From the NCBI RefSeq assembly GCF_900635455.1, contig NZ_LR134116.1, positions 3,100,001 through 3,164,000 on the forward strand: a stretch of DNA of 64,000 nt, in the 5' to 3' direction. The stretch comes from Yersinia intermedia. GTDB lineage: Bacteria; Pseudomonadota; Gammaproteobacteria; Enterobacterales; Enterobacteriaceae. This document shows positions 20,270 to 29,435 of this stretch, in pieces; the first letter of the stretch is position 1, and the number at the start of each line of letters is the position of its first letter. Below the pieces are notes generated by a model. That model saw only the letters and a program-made list of their open reading frames with translations, ran no database searches and was not told the DNA's origin. The translations under genes were made by a program, and so were the position numbers.

Positions 20270-20632
20270 CTCTACTCCTTAGTCGAACCTATTAGGCAAC
20301 GCTGTTTAGCTGAATTTATCTGACTCACCAAATTCGACCTATACACTAAATAATTCGAGTTGCATGAAGGCAGCCAACACACATGCAGCTTGAAGTATGA
20401 CGGGTATAAACCAAATATCGATTATTAACACACTATTTTAGCCTAGCTTACCTGACTCGGCGGACATAACAACAGTCTGCTGTCGCGCTGTTTAAAACTT
20501 ATCCTGCTTATTTTTAGCTGATTATGCTACCCACTCCCAGGCTTGGTTTAATCAACCCGCCATCCGGTGTACCATCGGGTAATACTATGCAAACATACTA
20601 TTAATGCCCTTATTAACGAGACTATTGCTGCC
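20270..20632. other. pgl/ybhA divergent intergenic region
   Basis: Besides the deleted palindromic repeat at 20340-20408, this 360-base stretch must hold the pgl and ybhA promoters. No gene or confident operator is seen; the frame open ahead of ybhA from 20567 is not conserved. Confidence 0.5.
20340..20408. repeat. Yersinia palindromic (MITE-like) repeat, internally deleted copy
   Basis: The sequence starts TATACACTAAATAATTCGAG and ends CTTGAAGTATGACGGGTATA. These are the two ends of the dispersed Yersinia palindromic repeat joined with only about 30 bases between them (69 bp in total). Related copies lie at 27096, 32700 and 33311. Confidence 0.7.
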
Positions 20633-21454
20633 ATGACCTATCGCATAATTGCACTGGATCTAGACGGAACGCTACTGGATCACAAAAAACGTATTCTGCC
20701 AGAATCCTTGTCCGCACTGGCGCAAGCCCGTGCTGAAGGCATCAAAGTGGTAGTGGTGACCGGCCGCCATCATGTTGCTATTCACCCGTTTTATCAGGCA
20801 CTAGAACTTGATACACCTGCAATTTGCTGTAACGGTACCTATATTTATGATTACCATGCCAAAAAGGTATTAGACTCAAACCCCTTACAACCTCAACAAG
20901 CGGTTCAGGTATTGCAATTACTGGAGCAAACCGGTATCCACGGGCTAATGTATGTGGACGATGCCATGCTCTATCAGCAAACCAGCGGGCACGTGATCCG
21001 ATCACTCAGTTGGGCTGAGTCATTACCACCCGCTCAGCGCCCAACGCTACTCCACGTTGATAGCTTGCTTGATGCTGCTCACACTGCCAGTTCTATCTGG
21101 AAATTCGCTACGTCACACTCGGATATTGAGCAACTGAGAGCGCTCGCAACCCAGATTGAGAATGACATGGGGTTGGCTTGCGAATGGTCATGGCATGATC
21201 AAGTTGATATCGCTCAGGCAGGTAACAGCAAAGGTAAGCGGCTACAGCAATGGGTAGAATCTCAGGGCTTGAGCATGAAAGATGTGGTTGCTTTTGGTGA
21301 TAACTTTAATGACCTCAGCATGCTGGAAACCGCTGGTTTAGGGGTAGCAATGGGGAACAGCGCCGACGCTATCAAACAACGGGCTGACTTGGTGATTGCC
21401 GATAACGAACAGCCTGGGATCGCTGCCGTCATCCGCCAGCATGTACTGGCTTGA
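20633..21454 (+). CDS. ybhA: YbhA, HAD-family sugar/pyridoxal phosphate phosphatase
   Basis: Cof-type HAD phosphatase of 273 aa. E. coli YbhA dephosphorylates pyridoxal phosphate and some sugar phosphates. Motif I is ALDLDGTLLD (nucleophile Asp near residue 9), motif II VVVTGRHH, motif III Lys in NSKGKRL and motif IV AFGDNFNDLSMLE, with the C2B cap inserted between II and III. The ATG at 20633 aligns with E. coli; 22 upstream in-frame codons do not. It is followed directly by a bidirectional terminator shared with modC. Confidence 0.94.
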   Translation: MTYRIIALDLDGTLLDHKKRILPESLSALAQARAEGIKVVVVTGRHHVAIHPFYQALELDTPAICCNGTYIYDYHAKKVLDSNPLQPQQAVQVLQLLEQTGIHGLMYVDDAMLYQQTSGHVIRSLSWAESLPPAQRPTLLHVDSLLDAAHTASSIWKFATSHSDIEQLRALATQIENDMGLACEWSWHDQVDIAQAGNSKGKRLQQWVESQGLSMKDVVAFGDNFNDLSMLETAGLGVAMGNSADAIKQRADLVIADNEQPGIAAVIRQHVLA

Positions 21455-21461
21455 TAGTGAA

Positions 21462-21486
21462 AAAACGCCCGACTGACGGGCGTTTT
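21462..21486. terminator. Bidirectional terminator between ybhA and modC
   Basis: A perfect 10-bp stem AAAACGCCCG/CGGGCGTTTT has a five-base loop (ACTGA). The A/T ends give a U-run in both directions, matching the convergent ybhA and modABC genes. Confidence 0.9.
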
Positions 21487-21516
21487 ACCACCGGGTGAAC
21501 CCAGCGGTTATCACCC

Positions 21517-22581
21517 TCAATTCTTGCGGTTAAATGAGACACTTTTTATCTGCGCATACACCCACTGACCGGGTCTAAGCGCCAACTCATCACGCGCCCA
21601 TGGCGTGATCCGTGCCCACAGCCATTGATCACCAACCGCGAGTTTGACATCGACCTGCCCATCTACCTCAAGGCATTCGGCAATTTTTACCGGCAAGATA
21701 TTACGGATACTGCTGCTTTGCGGCGGCTGTAATACCAACGAAACATCGGCGGCATTAATCCGAATACGCATTGAGCTACCCTCTTGCGCATCGAGCTTAC
21801 CCACCCACAAGCGCTGATCGCCTAACGCCAGCGCGGTCATGGCATAGCGGTCATGGTGACCAATGACACTGACCCGCAGTATGCTGCTCGGTTCTTCCCG
21901 TTGCAGCCACGGGCGCAATGCGCTACTGGCCCACACTTCCTCCAGCCCGCCGACCGCGCGCACTTTGCCGCCATCCATAACCACCACTTGATCTGCCAGC
22001 CGTAGGATCTCATCCATGCTGTGACTAACATACAAAATAGGGGTGTTAACATCTTGCGCCAACCGCTCCAGATAAGGCAGCAGTTCACGTTTACGGGGCA
22101 AATCCAGAGAGGCCAGTGGTTCATCCATCAACAACAGTTCGGGGGCAGTCAATAATGCGCGACCAATAGCAACACGCTGTTTCTCGCCACCAGAGAGGGT
22201 CAGTGGGAAACGACTTAGTAGTGGCTCGATACCCAGCAAACCAACAATCGCATCAAATTGCCCACGCATTGACGGGGCCATGCCGTATTGTAAGTTGCCC
22301 CGCACCCGATAATGGGGAAATAAGCGCGCATCCTGAAATACGTAACCAACTTTACGTTTTTCCGGTGGCAGATAGATTTGCTGCTCCACATCCACCAGCA
22401 CCCGGCCATTTAGCACTACTTTGCCTTGCTGCGGGCGGGTCAGGCCACCGATGACGTTAATTAATGAGGTTTTACCGGCCCCTGACAACCCGAAAATAGC
22501 CGTGATACCTTGGGCGGGTAGATTGGTGGAAACACGTAAATCCAAATCACCCAGTTGTTGACTGAAATCCAGCTCTAACAT
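21517..22581 (-). CDS. modC: ModC, molybdate ABC transporter ATPase
   Basis: ATP-binding subunit of the ModABC molybdate importer, 354 aa. It has Walker A near residues 31-38 (GLSGAGKT), Q-loop [13 protein letters not shown], signature [16 protein letters not shown], Walker [13 protein letters not shown] and H-loop [12 protein letters not shown]. The C-terminal TOBE/Mop domain (about 290-354) is expected to bind oxyanion as in other ModC proteins. The start overlaps the modB stop by 7 bases. Last gene of modABC. Confidence 0.96.
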   Translation of the reverse strand: MLELDFSQQLGDLDLRVSTNLPAQGITAIFGLSGAGKTSLINVIGGLTRPQQGKVVLNGRVLVDVEQQIYLPPEKRKVGYVFQDARLFPHYRVRGNLQYGMAPSMRGQFDAIVGLLGIEPLLSRFPLTLSGGEKQRVAIGRALLTAPELLLMDEPLASLDLPRKRELLPYLERLAQDVNTPILYVSHSMDEILRLADQVVVMDGGKVRAVGGLEEVWASSALRPWLQREEPSSILRVSVIGHHDRYAMTALALGDQRLWVGKLDAQEGSSMRIRINAADVSLVLQPPQSSSIRNILPVKIAECLEVDGQVDVKLAVGDQWLWARITPWARDELALRPGQWVYAQIKSVSFNRKN

Positions 22582-23270
22582 GGTGCCCCCATGCGTTTTT
22601 TACCCCAACGGGCCAGCCATTCGGATAACAACAACGCCACCAACGACAGAATAATGGCGATGACACACAAACGCGCAGCAGCCGCTTCTGCCCCAGGGGT
22701 TTCAATTAATGTGTACATTGCCAGTGGAATAGTGCGGGTTTCACCGGGAATATTGGAGACGAAAGTGATGGTCGCCCCAAACTCCCCCAGCGAACGGGCA
22801 AAAGAGAGCACGGTGCCCGCAATCACCCCCGGTAAAGAAAGGGGTAATGTAATGGTGAAAAACACCCGCCACGGATTGGCTCCTAGCGTGCGGGCCGCCA
22901 GTTCCAGACGCGTATCAACCGCTTCCAACGCCAGCCGGATAGCCCTCACCATCAGCGGAAAAGCCACCACCGCCGAGGCTAACGCCGCACCACGCCAACT
23001 AAAACTGAAATTAATGCCAAACCAGCTATAGAGCCACTCGCCAATAAAACCGCGCCGCCCCATGCTTATCAATAATAAATAGCCAATCACCACTGGCGGC
23101 AGCACCAGTGGTAAGTGAATAATACTGTCTAACAACGATTTACCGGGAAAACGGCAGCGCACTAAAATCCACGCCATTAAAATGCCTAACGGCAAACTGC
23201 ATGCCACCGCAACCGCTGAAACCTTCAGACTAAGAATAATTGCCTGCCACTCATACTCACTCAATATCAT
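22575..23270 (-). CDS. modB: ModB, molybdate ABC transporter permease
   Basis: Inner-membrane permease, 231 aa, with five to six hydrophobic segments. The EAA coupling loop reads [34 protein letters not shown] (about residues 116-150), typical of molybdate/sulfate permeases. The C-terminal [25 protein letters not shown] block is diagnostic of ModB. The start shares one base with the modA stop codon (TAATG). Confidence 0.96.
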   Translation of the reverse strand: MILSEYEWQAIILSLKVSAVAVACSLPLGILMAWILVRCRFPGKSLLDSIIHLPLVLPPVVIGYLLLISMGRRGFIGEWLYSWFGINFSFSWRGAALASAVVAFPLMVRAIRLALEAVDTRLELAARTLGANPWRVFFTITLPLSLPGVIAGTVLSFARSLGEFGATITFVSNIPGETRTIPLAMYTLIETPGAEAAAARLCVIAIILSLVALLLSEWLARWGKKRMGAPC

Positions 23271-24049
23271 TAGCGTGGGGTAAATCCATATTTTTTGAAA
23301 ATAACCGCCGCTGCTGGGCTTTTCAGGTAATCATAAAAAGCACTCACGGTCGGGTTTTCATGGCCTTTAACAATTGCCATCGGGTATTCAACCGGCTTAT
23401 GACTTGCTTCCGGGAATATCCCCACAACCTTAACTTTGTTACTGGCTATCGCATCTGAACCATAGACAATACCCAGCGGCGCTTCTGCCCGTTCGACCAG
23501 TGCCATTGCACTGCGCACGTTATTGGCCCGCGCCATTTCAGGAGCTAAAGTTGACCAGGCACCTAAATTCTCCAGTGACTCTTTGGCATAAATCCCAGCA
23601 GGAACATGATCAGGATCGCCCACGGCCAAACGGCCACCATCCAATAACGTCTTCCAGTCGGTTTTTTTATCGATTTCGACTTTATCTATTTTACTGTCTT
23701 GTGGAGCAATTAATACCAGTTCATTACCTAATAAGGTGTAGCGAGTATTGACAACAATTTGCTGTTTATCAATAGCATAATCCATCCATTGCTGATCGGC
23801 AGAAATAAACATATCAGCCGGTGCACCCTGCTCAATCTGGCGGGCCAACGTTGAAGATGAAGCATACGACGCCACGACATCAACCTGCTTCTCTTTTTTA
23901 TACTGTGCGGCAATATCTTGTAATGCATTGGTCAGTGAAGCCGCAGCAAACACTGTAATGTTGCCCGCCGCTAACGTGGTGCCGGAAAATGCTGCCAGCA
24001 GTGCCGCACTCGCTATCCAAATCTTGGCTTTACCGTATTGATTCTTCAT
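23270..24049 (-). CDS. modA: ModA, periplasmic molybdate-binding protein
   Basis: Substrate-binding protein of the ModABC importer, 259 aa, with a signal peptide (residues about 1-28, cleaving after TTLAA). Oxyanion-contact blocks are visible: FAAASLTNALQDIA, YASSSTLARQIEQGAPADMFISADQQWMD, GDPDHVPAGIYAKESL and GIVYGSDAIAS. First gene of modABC. A ModE operator lies about 23-50 bases upstream, so repression when molybdate is abundant is expected. Confidence 0.97.
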   Translation of the reverse strand: MKNQYGKAKIWIASAALLAAFSGTTLAAGNITVFAAASLTNALQDIAAQYKKEKQVDVVASYASSSTLARQIEQGAPADMFISADQQWMDYAIDKQQIVVNTRYTLLGNELVLIAPQDSKIDKVEIDKKTDWKTLLDGGRLAVGDPDHVPAGIYAKESLENLGAWSTLAPEMARANNVRSAMALVERAEAPLGIVYGSDAIASNKVKVVGIFPEASHKPVEYPMAIVKGHENPTVSAFYDYLKSPAAAVIFKKYGFTPR

Positions 24050-24070
24050 GTTGTTCTCCGCATTAATGAA

Positions 24071-24098
24071 ATCGTTATATACGAAGGAATATAACGTA
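24071..24098. promoter_or_regulatory. ModE operator of modABC
   Basis: Inverted halves CGTTATAT (24073-24080) and ATATAACG (24089-24096) are separated by 8 bases. They match the well-known ModE palindrome CGTTATAT-N-ATATAACG upstream of modA in E. coli. The regulator gene modE is about 500 bases away. Confidence 0.88.
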
Positions 24099-24177
24099 AC
24101 ATTATAAGCAGGTCATGCAGTTTATCGGCAAGATGCGAGGTATCTTGAGCTAAGGCAATAAGTGGCGGGGAATAGAG

Positions 24178-24219
24178 GGATAAAAACGAAAATGCCCAGC
24201 GTTAGTACGCCGGGCATTC
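24178..24219 (-). terminator. Terminator of acrZ
   Basis: On the minus strand the hairpin AATGCCCGGCG...CGCTGGGCATT (24191-24219; one mismatch) is followed by TTCGTTTTTA. It lies 10 bases after the acrZ stop codon and separates it from modABC. Confidence 0.8.
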
Positions 24220-24229
24220 TGAAATCAGA

Positions 24230-24370
24230 TTAAGAACGTTCTTTAGTGTGGCCGGTCTTAGAGATGACGTTGAACACCTCTCCCAGTCCATAGATCAGAC
24301 CCAAAATCACTGCCATCACCACCGGTACCATGACCACGGCAAAGGCCAGACTTTTCAATAAATCCAACAT
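24230..24370 (-). CDS. acrZ: AcrZ, small membrane partner of AcrAB-TolC
   Basis: Small protein of 46 aa, beginning [20 protein letters not shown] and continuing [15 protein letters not shown], with a short polar tail ending HTKERS. It closely matches E. coli AcrZ (YbhT, 49 aa), a single-helix membrane protein that binds AcrB and changes its substrate preference. Its position between modE and modABC is the same as in E. coli. A short GAGG-type ribosome-binding site precedes the ATG. It may be induced with stress regulators as in E. coli, but I see no clear MarA/SoxS box. Confidence 0.93.
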   Translation of the reverse strand: MLDLLKSLAFAVVMVPVVMAVILGLIYGLGEVFNVISKTGHTKERS

Positions 24371-24574
24371 ATCAGCCTCTCATTACTGCTTATTGAGCGA
24401 TAACTTACGTTACCACAATAACTAGCATCTATCATTTACTGTAAATTATATCAGCAATGAATGAACCCTGTTATTTTAACTAACAGCAAAAGAATGTAAC
24501 CTGCCAAACGTGCGATTCAGGTGTATACAAGCACTTAGATAGCAATAATCCTTTCCCGCCGGAGTAAAAAAATC

Positions 24575-25366
24575 ATGCAGGCTGAAATTCTTCTGACCCT
24601 AAAACTTCAGCAGCGGCTGTTTGCCGATCCCCGGCGCATTGCATTACTGAAACAAATACGGCATACCGGTTCCATCAGTCAGGGCGCAAAACTGGCCGGA
24701 ATTAGCTATAAAAGTGCCTGGGATGCGATCAACGAAATGAATACCTTAGCCGAAGAAGTCTTGGTTGAGCGAGCAACTGGCGGTAAAGGTGGCGGTGGCG
24801 CACACCTGACCCGTTACGGCGAGCGTTTAATTCAACTTTATGATTTGCTCGCCAAGATTCAGCAAAAGGCATTTGACACGCTGAAGGATGACTCGCTACC
24901 GCTCGATAGTTTGCTGGCTGCCATCTCGCGTTTTTCTTTGCAAACCAGCGCCCGTAATCAATTTTTCGGCACGCTGATTGAGCGGGACCATCAACAGGTT
25001 CAGCAGCATGTCAATATTCTGTTGTCAGATGGTAAAACACGTCTATCTGCGGCATTGACCCAACAGAGTGCTGATCGCTTACAACTTTCGGCTGGCAAAG
25101 AAGTACTGGCGCTGATCAAAGCCCCTTGGGTAAAACTGGTTACTGATCAGGCACTGGCGGGGGCTGCTGATAACTCTCTGCCCGGCACTGTAGCCAGTAT
25201 TGAACCCGGCAACGATCATAGTGAAGTTATCGTGACCTTGACCGGAGGAGCCAGCTTGTGTTCGACACAAAACAACAGCGAATTACATAAATTGAATTTA
25301 CATGTTGGCAGCCATGTCATTGCCCAATTCAATGCAGATCGGGTCATTATCGCGACACTTTGCTAA
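24575..25366 (+). CDS. modE: ModE, molybdate-responsive transcriptional regulator
   Basis: Molybdate sensor and DNA-binding regulator, 263 aa (E. coli 262). The N-terminal winged helix-turn-helix (residues about 20-90: RRIALLKQIRHTGSISQGAKLAGISYKSAWDAINEMN, then GGKGGGGAHLTRYGERLI) is of the ModE/LysR-like type. It is followed by two tandem Mop/TOBE domains (about 125-262; ARNQFFGTLIERDHQQVQQHV; LPGTVASIEPGNDHSEVIV) that bind molybdate. It represses modABC via the operator at 24071-24098 and can activate Mo-enzyme genes. Probably co-transcribed with modF, 108 bases downstream. Confidence 0.96.
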   Translation: MQAEILLTLKLQQRLFADPRRIALLKQIRHTGSISQGAKLAGISYKSAWDAINEMNTLAEEVLVERATGGKGGGGAHLTRYGERLIQLYDLLAKIQQKAFDTLKDDSLPLDSLLAAISRFSLQTSARNQFFGTLIERDHQQVQQHVNILLSDGKTRLSAALTQQSADRLQLSAGKEVLALIKAPWVKLVTDQALAGAADNSLPGTVASIEPGNDHSEVIVTLTGGASLCSTQNNSELHKLNLHVGSHVIAQFNADRVIIATLC

Positions 25367-25474
25367 ATAATTCCGCTTAGTTATTAAGGGCTATCAGGGT
25401 ATTTGCTGTTGACATTTTGCCCCTTTCCGCTTATCCCTAACACTCTTATTGTGTTGCGAAATATGGAAAGAATG

Positions 25475-26950
25475 ATGTCTGAGTTGCAAATATCGCAAGG
25501 TTGTTTTCGCCTGAGTGACACCCGGACACTCATTCTGCCTGAATTGCATGTTCAATCGGGTGATAGCTGGGCCTTTGTCGGTGCCAATGGCAGTGGGAAA
25601 TCCGCATTGGCAAAGGCATTAGCAGGGGAATTAATTCTGTTGAGTGGTAGCCGTCAGAGCCATTTTCGCCACAGTGTGCGTTTGTCGTTCGAGCAACTTC
25701 AGCAGTTAGTCAGCGAAGAGTGGCAGCGCAATAACACTGATTTACTCAGCGCAGATGAAGACGATACCGGGCGCACTACCGCAGAGATCATTCAAGAAGA
25801 GTACGTTGATCCGCAACGTTGCCAGCAGTTGGCAGAGCAATTTGGTATCAGCCAGTTACTCTCACGTCGCTTTAAATATCTTTCTACCGGTGAGACCCGC
25901 AAAACACTGCTGTGCCAAGCGCTGATGCCACAACCGGATCTGTTGATTCTGGATGAACCCTTTGATGGTCTGGACGTCGCTGCCCGTGCGCAGTTGGCTG
26001 GCATGCTATCGACCCTTTCAGCACAGGGGGTCACGCTGGTGCTGGTGCTAAATCGTTTTGATGATATCCCTGATTTTGTGCAATACGTCGGCGTACTGGC
26101 GGATTGCCAATTAACCCATACTGGCCCCCGCCAACAGATTCTTTCCGAGGCATTGATTGCCCAACTGGCGCACAGTGAAAACCTTGATGGTATGTTGTTG
26201 CCAGAGACAGAACACCCGCAGCAGCAGACTACTTTAGCACCAGATAAGCCACTAATTATCTTGCGTAATGGCGTGGTTGAATACAATGACCGCCCTATTC
26301 TTCATAACCTGAGTTGGCAGGTTAATCCCGCTGAACACTGGCAGATTATCGGCCAGAACGGTGCCGGGAAGTCAACCTTACTCAGCCTGATTACTGGCGA
26401 CCATCCGCAAGGATACAGTAATGATTTGACACTGTTTGGCCGCCGCCGTGGTAGTGGTGAAACCATCTGGGATATCAAACGCCATATTGGTTATGTCAGC
26501 AGTAGTTTGCATCTGGATTACCGCGTCAGCACCAATCTGCGCACTGTGATTCTCTCCGGTTTTTTCGATTCAATCGGTATTTATCAGGCGGTGTCTGATC
26601 GCCAACAACAACTAGCCGATCAATGGTTAGATTTACTCGGTTTTTCCGCCACGACGGCCAGCCAGCCCTTTCACAGTCTCTCCTGGGGACAACAACGATT
26701 GGCATTGATCGCCCGAGCGCTGGTTAAGCACCCTGCACTGTTGATTCTTGATGAACCATTGCAGGGGTTAGACCCACTTAACCGCCTGTTAGTTAGGCGT
26801 TTTATTGATGTGATGATCAGTGAGGGTGACACGCAACTGTTGTTCGTTTCTCACCATGCTGAAGATGCACCACAATGCATTACCCACCGTCTGACCTTTG
26901 TTCCTGATGGCGATATCTATCACTACAAACAAGAAAAGCTAGCAGACTAA
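25475..26950 (+). CDS. modF: ModF, tandem ABC ATPase linked to modE
   Basis: Soluble protein of 491 aa with two ABC cassettes and no membrane segment. Cassette 1 has Walker A GANGSGKSAL, signature LSTGETRKTLL and Walker B LLILDEPFDGLD; at the H-loop it has Asn instead of His (VLNRFDDIPDF). Cassette 2 has GQNGAGKSTL, LSWGQQRLALIARAL, LLILDEPLQGLDP and an intact FVSHHAEDAP. E. coli ModF is very similar and its function remains unclear. The ATG at 25475 (MSELQISQGCFRLSDTRTL) follows GGAAAG and aligns with E. coli; the 24 upstream codons do not. Confidence 0.95.
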   Translation: MSELQISQGCFRLSDTRTLILPELHVQSGDSWAFVGANGSGKSALAKALAGELILLSGSRQSHFRHSVRLSFEQLQQLVSEEWQRNNTDLLSADEDDTGRTTAEIIQEEYVDPQRCQQLAEQFGISQLLSRRFKYLSTGETRKTLLCQALMPQPDLLILDEPFDGLDVAARAQLAGMLSTLSAQGVTLVLVLNRFDDIPDFVQYVGVLADCQLTHTGPRQQILSEALIAQLAHSENLDGMLLPETEHPQQQTTLAPDKPLIILRNGVVEYNDRPILHNLSWQVNPAEHWQIIGQNGAGKSTLLSLITGDHPQGYSNDLTLFGRRRGSGETIWDIKRHIGYVSSSLHLDYRVSTNLRTVILSGFFDSIGIYQAVSDRQQQLADQWLDLLGFSATTASQPFHSLSWGQQRLALIARALVKHPALLILDEPLQGLDPLNRLLVRRFIDVMISEGDTQLLFVSHHAEDAPQCITHRLTFVPDGDIYHYKQEKLAD

Positions 26951-27281
26951 GGTGTTTCTGACTTTTCGTTGAGGATAATGAGAGATATTCTCAACGCAAG
27001 CGGCGTTTATTGGCGGGGGCTTATGCTATCATTCTTACCACCAGCGCCGATCAACGCTGGTGATAAAATTAACATATTCAATCACCATCAGGATTTATAC
27101 CCGATAGATTTCAAGGTGCAGGCTAGCCGCAAGAAACAAACCACTCATAAGCCGATTTGAACTGCATGCCAGTCCGCAGGCTGCGCCGCAAAAAGGCCGT
27201 AGCCATAATAAGCCGAGTGATTCAAGCGGCCAACACACCTGTAATTTGAAAGATAACGGGCATAACAATAAAGGGATATTT
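26951..27281. other. modF/CPBP intergenic region carrying a palindromic repeat
   Basis: The 331 bases hold a short hairpin just after modF (TGAGGATAATGAGAGATATTCTCAACG around 26972-26997). They also hold a full-length Yersinia palindromic repeat at 27096-27264. Nothing else is recognisable, and the short frames here are not supported as genes. Confidence 0.6.
27096..27264. repeat. Yersinia palindromic (MITE-like) repeat, full-length copy
   Basis: The 169-bp element starts TATACCCGATAGATTTCAAG and ends ATTTGAAAGATAACGGGCATA, so its ends are inverted repeats with a few mismatches. The interior contains further complementary stretches (for example TAAGCCGATTTG...). Size and ends fit the dispersed palindromic sequences described in yersiniae (YPAL-like). 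It stops 17 bases before the start codon of the next gene. Confidence 0.75.
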
Positions 27282-28100
27282 ATGTGGGGCATACTTGCTG
27301 CTTCGTTACTTTTCTTATCAATTAACTGGGTGCTTTCCCTGTTTCTCTTGCTGTCGTCACTGTCAATTGCCCTGTATCACGGTGTTTTGACTCTGCCATC
27401 AGCCGCATTCTTGCTCTTAACCCTGATGGTCACACTGCTGTTGCAGAAATATCGGCGACGAAAATGGCCGGCTACCGCGCTGGAATTGCTGCTGGTAATG
27501 GCAGCAATCGCACTGTTTCTGCATCTGGTACCCGGTTTTAATAACCTAAACGTATTGAAGAACGTGAAAACAGGGCCACTCAGCGCCCCCTTCAGTATGT
27601 ATTATAATCTCGATAAAGCATTGATACCCTTCATTTTACTGGCTTGTCTACCAACCTTATTTGTCACTAAAAAGCACCCATCAGTGAGTCGCTTAGCCTG
27701 GCTCGGCCTAATTGTCAGTATCCCCGCATTGCTGCTGCTGGCTGTTGCCTTAGGTGGCCTGAAAATTGAAATGCACACCCCGGCATGGATGGGTTCCTTT
27801 GTTGTCGCTAATGTATTTTTTGTTTGTTTGGCAGAAGAAGCGCTATTTCGTGGCTATTTACAACAGCGGTTAAGCCAGTGGTTGGGTAACTATCCTGCTC
27901 TGCTACTCACCGCGCTGTTATTTGGCGCAGCGCATATTGCAGGTGGCCCGCTATTGATGGTGTTCGCGGCATTGGCGGGGGTGATTTACGGCCTGGCATG
28001 GTTGTGGAGTGGCCGTTTATGGGTGGCGGTAGGCTTTCACTTCGCGCTCAATTTGATGCACTTATTGTTCTTCACCTATCCACTTTATTTACCATACTAA
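27282..28100 (+). CDS. CPBP family intramembrane metalloprotease (Rce1/CAAX-like)
   Basis: Integral membrane protein of 272 aa with about seven to eight hydrophobic segments. The CPBP/Abi motifs are present near the C-terminus: EEALFRGYLQQRL (motif 1, Glu-Glu and Arg), FGAAHIAGGP (motif 2, His) and GFHFALNLMHLL (motif 3, His/Asn). Prokaryotic members process or degrade membrane substrates, sometimes in bacteriocin self-immunity; no partner peptide gene is seen here. The ATG at 27282 follows AAAGGG. Upstream in-frame codons fall within a palindromic repeat. Located between modF and galE, where E. coli has no such gene as far as I recall. Confidence 0.85.
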   Translation: MWGILAASLLFLSINWVLSLFLLLSSLSIALYHGVLTLPSAAFLLLTLMVTLLLQKYRRRKWPATALELLLVMAAIALFLHLVPGFNNLNVLKNVKTGPLSAPFSMYYNLDKALIPFILLACLPTLFVTKKHPSVSRLAWLGLIVSIPALLLLAVALGGLKIEMHTPAWMGSFVVANVFFVCLAEEALFRGYLQQRLSQWLGNYPALLLTALLFGAAHIAGGPLLMVFAALAGVIYGLAWLWSGRLWVAVGFHFALNLMHLLFFTYPLYLPY

Positions 28101-28409
28101 TCTTTATTTACGGTGTTATCTGCCGGCCTGGGGCTGCCTTTCTTCACTGAAAGCGGGTCGGTATACATGAGGCAGGACATTCCTGCTGAATTAATGGATG
28201 AGAACGCTACCACTTCAGTTATCTATGCAGTGACCATAATTTATCGCTTGTTTTGCCTATCCTCGTTCATTCCCCTGTCTTTATACTTTTACAGGGATTA
28301 AACTGAGGAAAAATTAAATGTAAACGATTCCATTATTGAGCGCAGATCACCTTTTCTCACATAATGGCATGCTATCTTTCTTAGACCAAAGTCATTCGAG
28401 GAGTCTTAT
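28101..28409. promoter_or_regulatory. galE upstream region with possible extended -10 promoter
   Basis: This 309-base gap has no supported gene. It holds the GalR/GalS-type operator (28318-28333). About 40 bases further on, TGCTATCTT (28370-28378) looks like an extended -10 element and would place transcription start near 28385, shortly before the galE ribosome-binding site (GAGGAG). No good -35 is seen, consistent with an activator-dependent promoter as in E. coli gal, where CRP acts. Confidence 0.5.
28318..28333. promoter_or_regulatory. GalR/GalS-type operator of galETKM
   Basis: ATGTAAACGATTCCAT is nearly identical to the external gal operator of E. coli (GTGTAAACGATTCCAC) and has the LacI-family palindromic core AANCGNTT. 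It lies about 80 bases upstream of galE. A second internal operator was not recognised. Confidence 0.8.
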
Positions 28410-29426
28410 ATGTACGTTCTGGTAACAGGTGGTAGCGGTTACATCGGTAGCCATACCTGTGTGCAATTAATTGAAGCTGGCTACAAACCGGTCATCCTCG
28501 ATAACCTTTGCAACAGCAAATCCAGCGTATTAGCCCGGATACATGGCCTTACCGGCTATACACCTAAGCTTTATAAGGGTGACATCCGTGACCGCGCCTT
28601 ACTCGATCAAATATTTGCTGAGCATTCTATCCATGCGGTCATTCACTTTGCTGGTTTGAAAGCCGTGGGTGAGTCGGTCAGTAAGCCACTGGAATATTAT
28701 AATAATAATGTCTTCGGCACCTTAGTATTGCTGGAAGCCATGCGTGCTGCACAGGTCAAAAACTTTATCTTCAGTTCTTCTGCCACGGTCTATGGCGATC
28801 AGCCACAAATTCCGTATGTGGAGAGCTTCCCGACCGGCATGCCATCCAGCCCGTATGGCCGCAGCAAGTTAATGGTTGAGCAAATTTTGCAAGATGTGCA
28901 ACTGGCTGATCCACAATGGAATATGACCATTCTGCGCTATTTCAATCCCGTTGGTGCACATCCGTCAGGCTCCATGGGTGAAGACCCACAGGGCATCCCG
29001 AATAACCTGATGCCATTTATTGCACAAGTTGCCGTGGGTCGTCGTGAGTCGCTGGCCATATTCGGTAATGACTATCCGACACCGGATGGCACCGGAGTAC
29101 GTGATTATATTCACGTAGTCGATTTAGCGGATGGTCATGTAGCAGCGATGAAAAAGCTACACAATCAGCCCGGCGTGCATATTTTTAATCTCGGTGCTGG
29201 CGTGGGTAGCAGTGTTTTGCAAGTGGTCGAGGCATTCAGCAAGGCGTGTGGCAAGCCGCTGGCCTACCATTTTGCCCCGCGCCGCGAAGGTGACTTACCG
29301 GCTTACTGGGCAGATCCAACTAAAGCTGCCGAGCAACTGGGTTGGCGGGTGCGCCGCTCACTTGATGAAATGGCGGCAGATACCTGGCATTGGCAATCCA
29401 ATAATCCTCAGGGCTATCCCGATTAA
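28410..29426 (+). CDS. galE: GalE, UDP-glucose 4-epimerase
   Basis: NAD-dependent epimerase of the Leloir pathway interconverting UDP-galactose and UDP-glucose; it also supplies UDP-Gal for surface polysaccharides. It is 338 aa, the same length as E. coli GalE. N-terminal Rossmann motif GGSGYIGSH (residues 7-15), catalytic Ser in FSSSATVYGD and the YxxxK pair in SPYGRSKLMVEQ are intact. First gene of galETKM, 9 bases upstream of galT. Confidence 0.97.
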   Translation: MYVLVTGGSGYIGSHTCVQLIEAGYKPVILDNLCNSKSSVLARIHGLTGYTPKLYKGDIRDRALLDQIFAEHSIHAVIHFAGLKAVGESVSKPLEYYNNNVFGTLVLLEAMRAAQVKNFIFSSSATVYGDQPQIPYVESFPTGMPSSPYGRSKLMVEQILQDVQLADPQWNMTILRYFNPVGAHPSGSMGEDPQGIPNNLMPFIAQVAVGRRESLAIFGNDYPTPDGTGVRDYIHVVDLADGHVAAMKKLHNQPGVHIFNLGAGVGSSVLQVVEAFSKACGKPLAYHFAPRREGDLPAYWADPTKAAEQLGWRVRRSLDEMAADTWHWQSNNPQGYPD

Positions 29427-29435
29427 GGTGCTGTT

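Noticed and set aside
28113..28301. 62-codon frame between the CPBP gene and galE
   Set aside because: No recognisable domain or family resemblance, and it overlaps the gal control region; not enough support for a gene.
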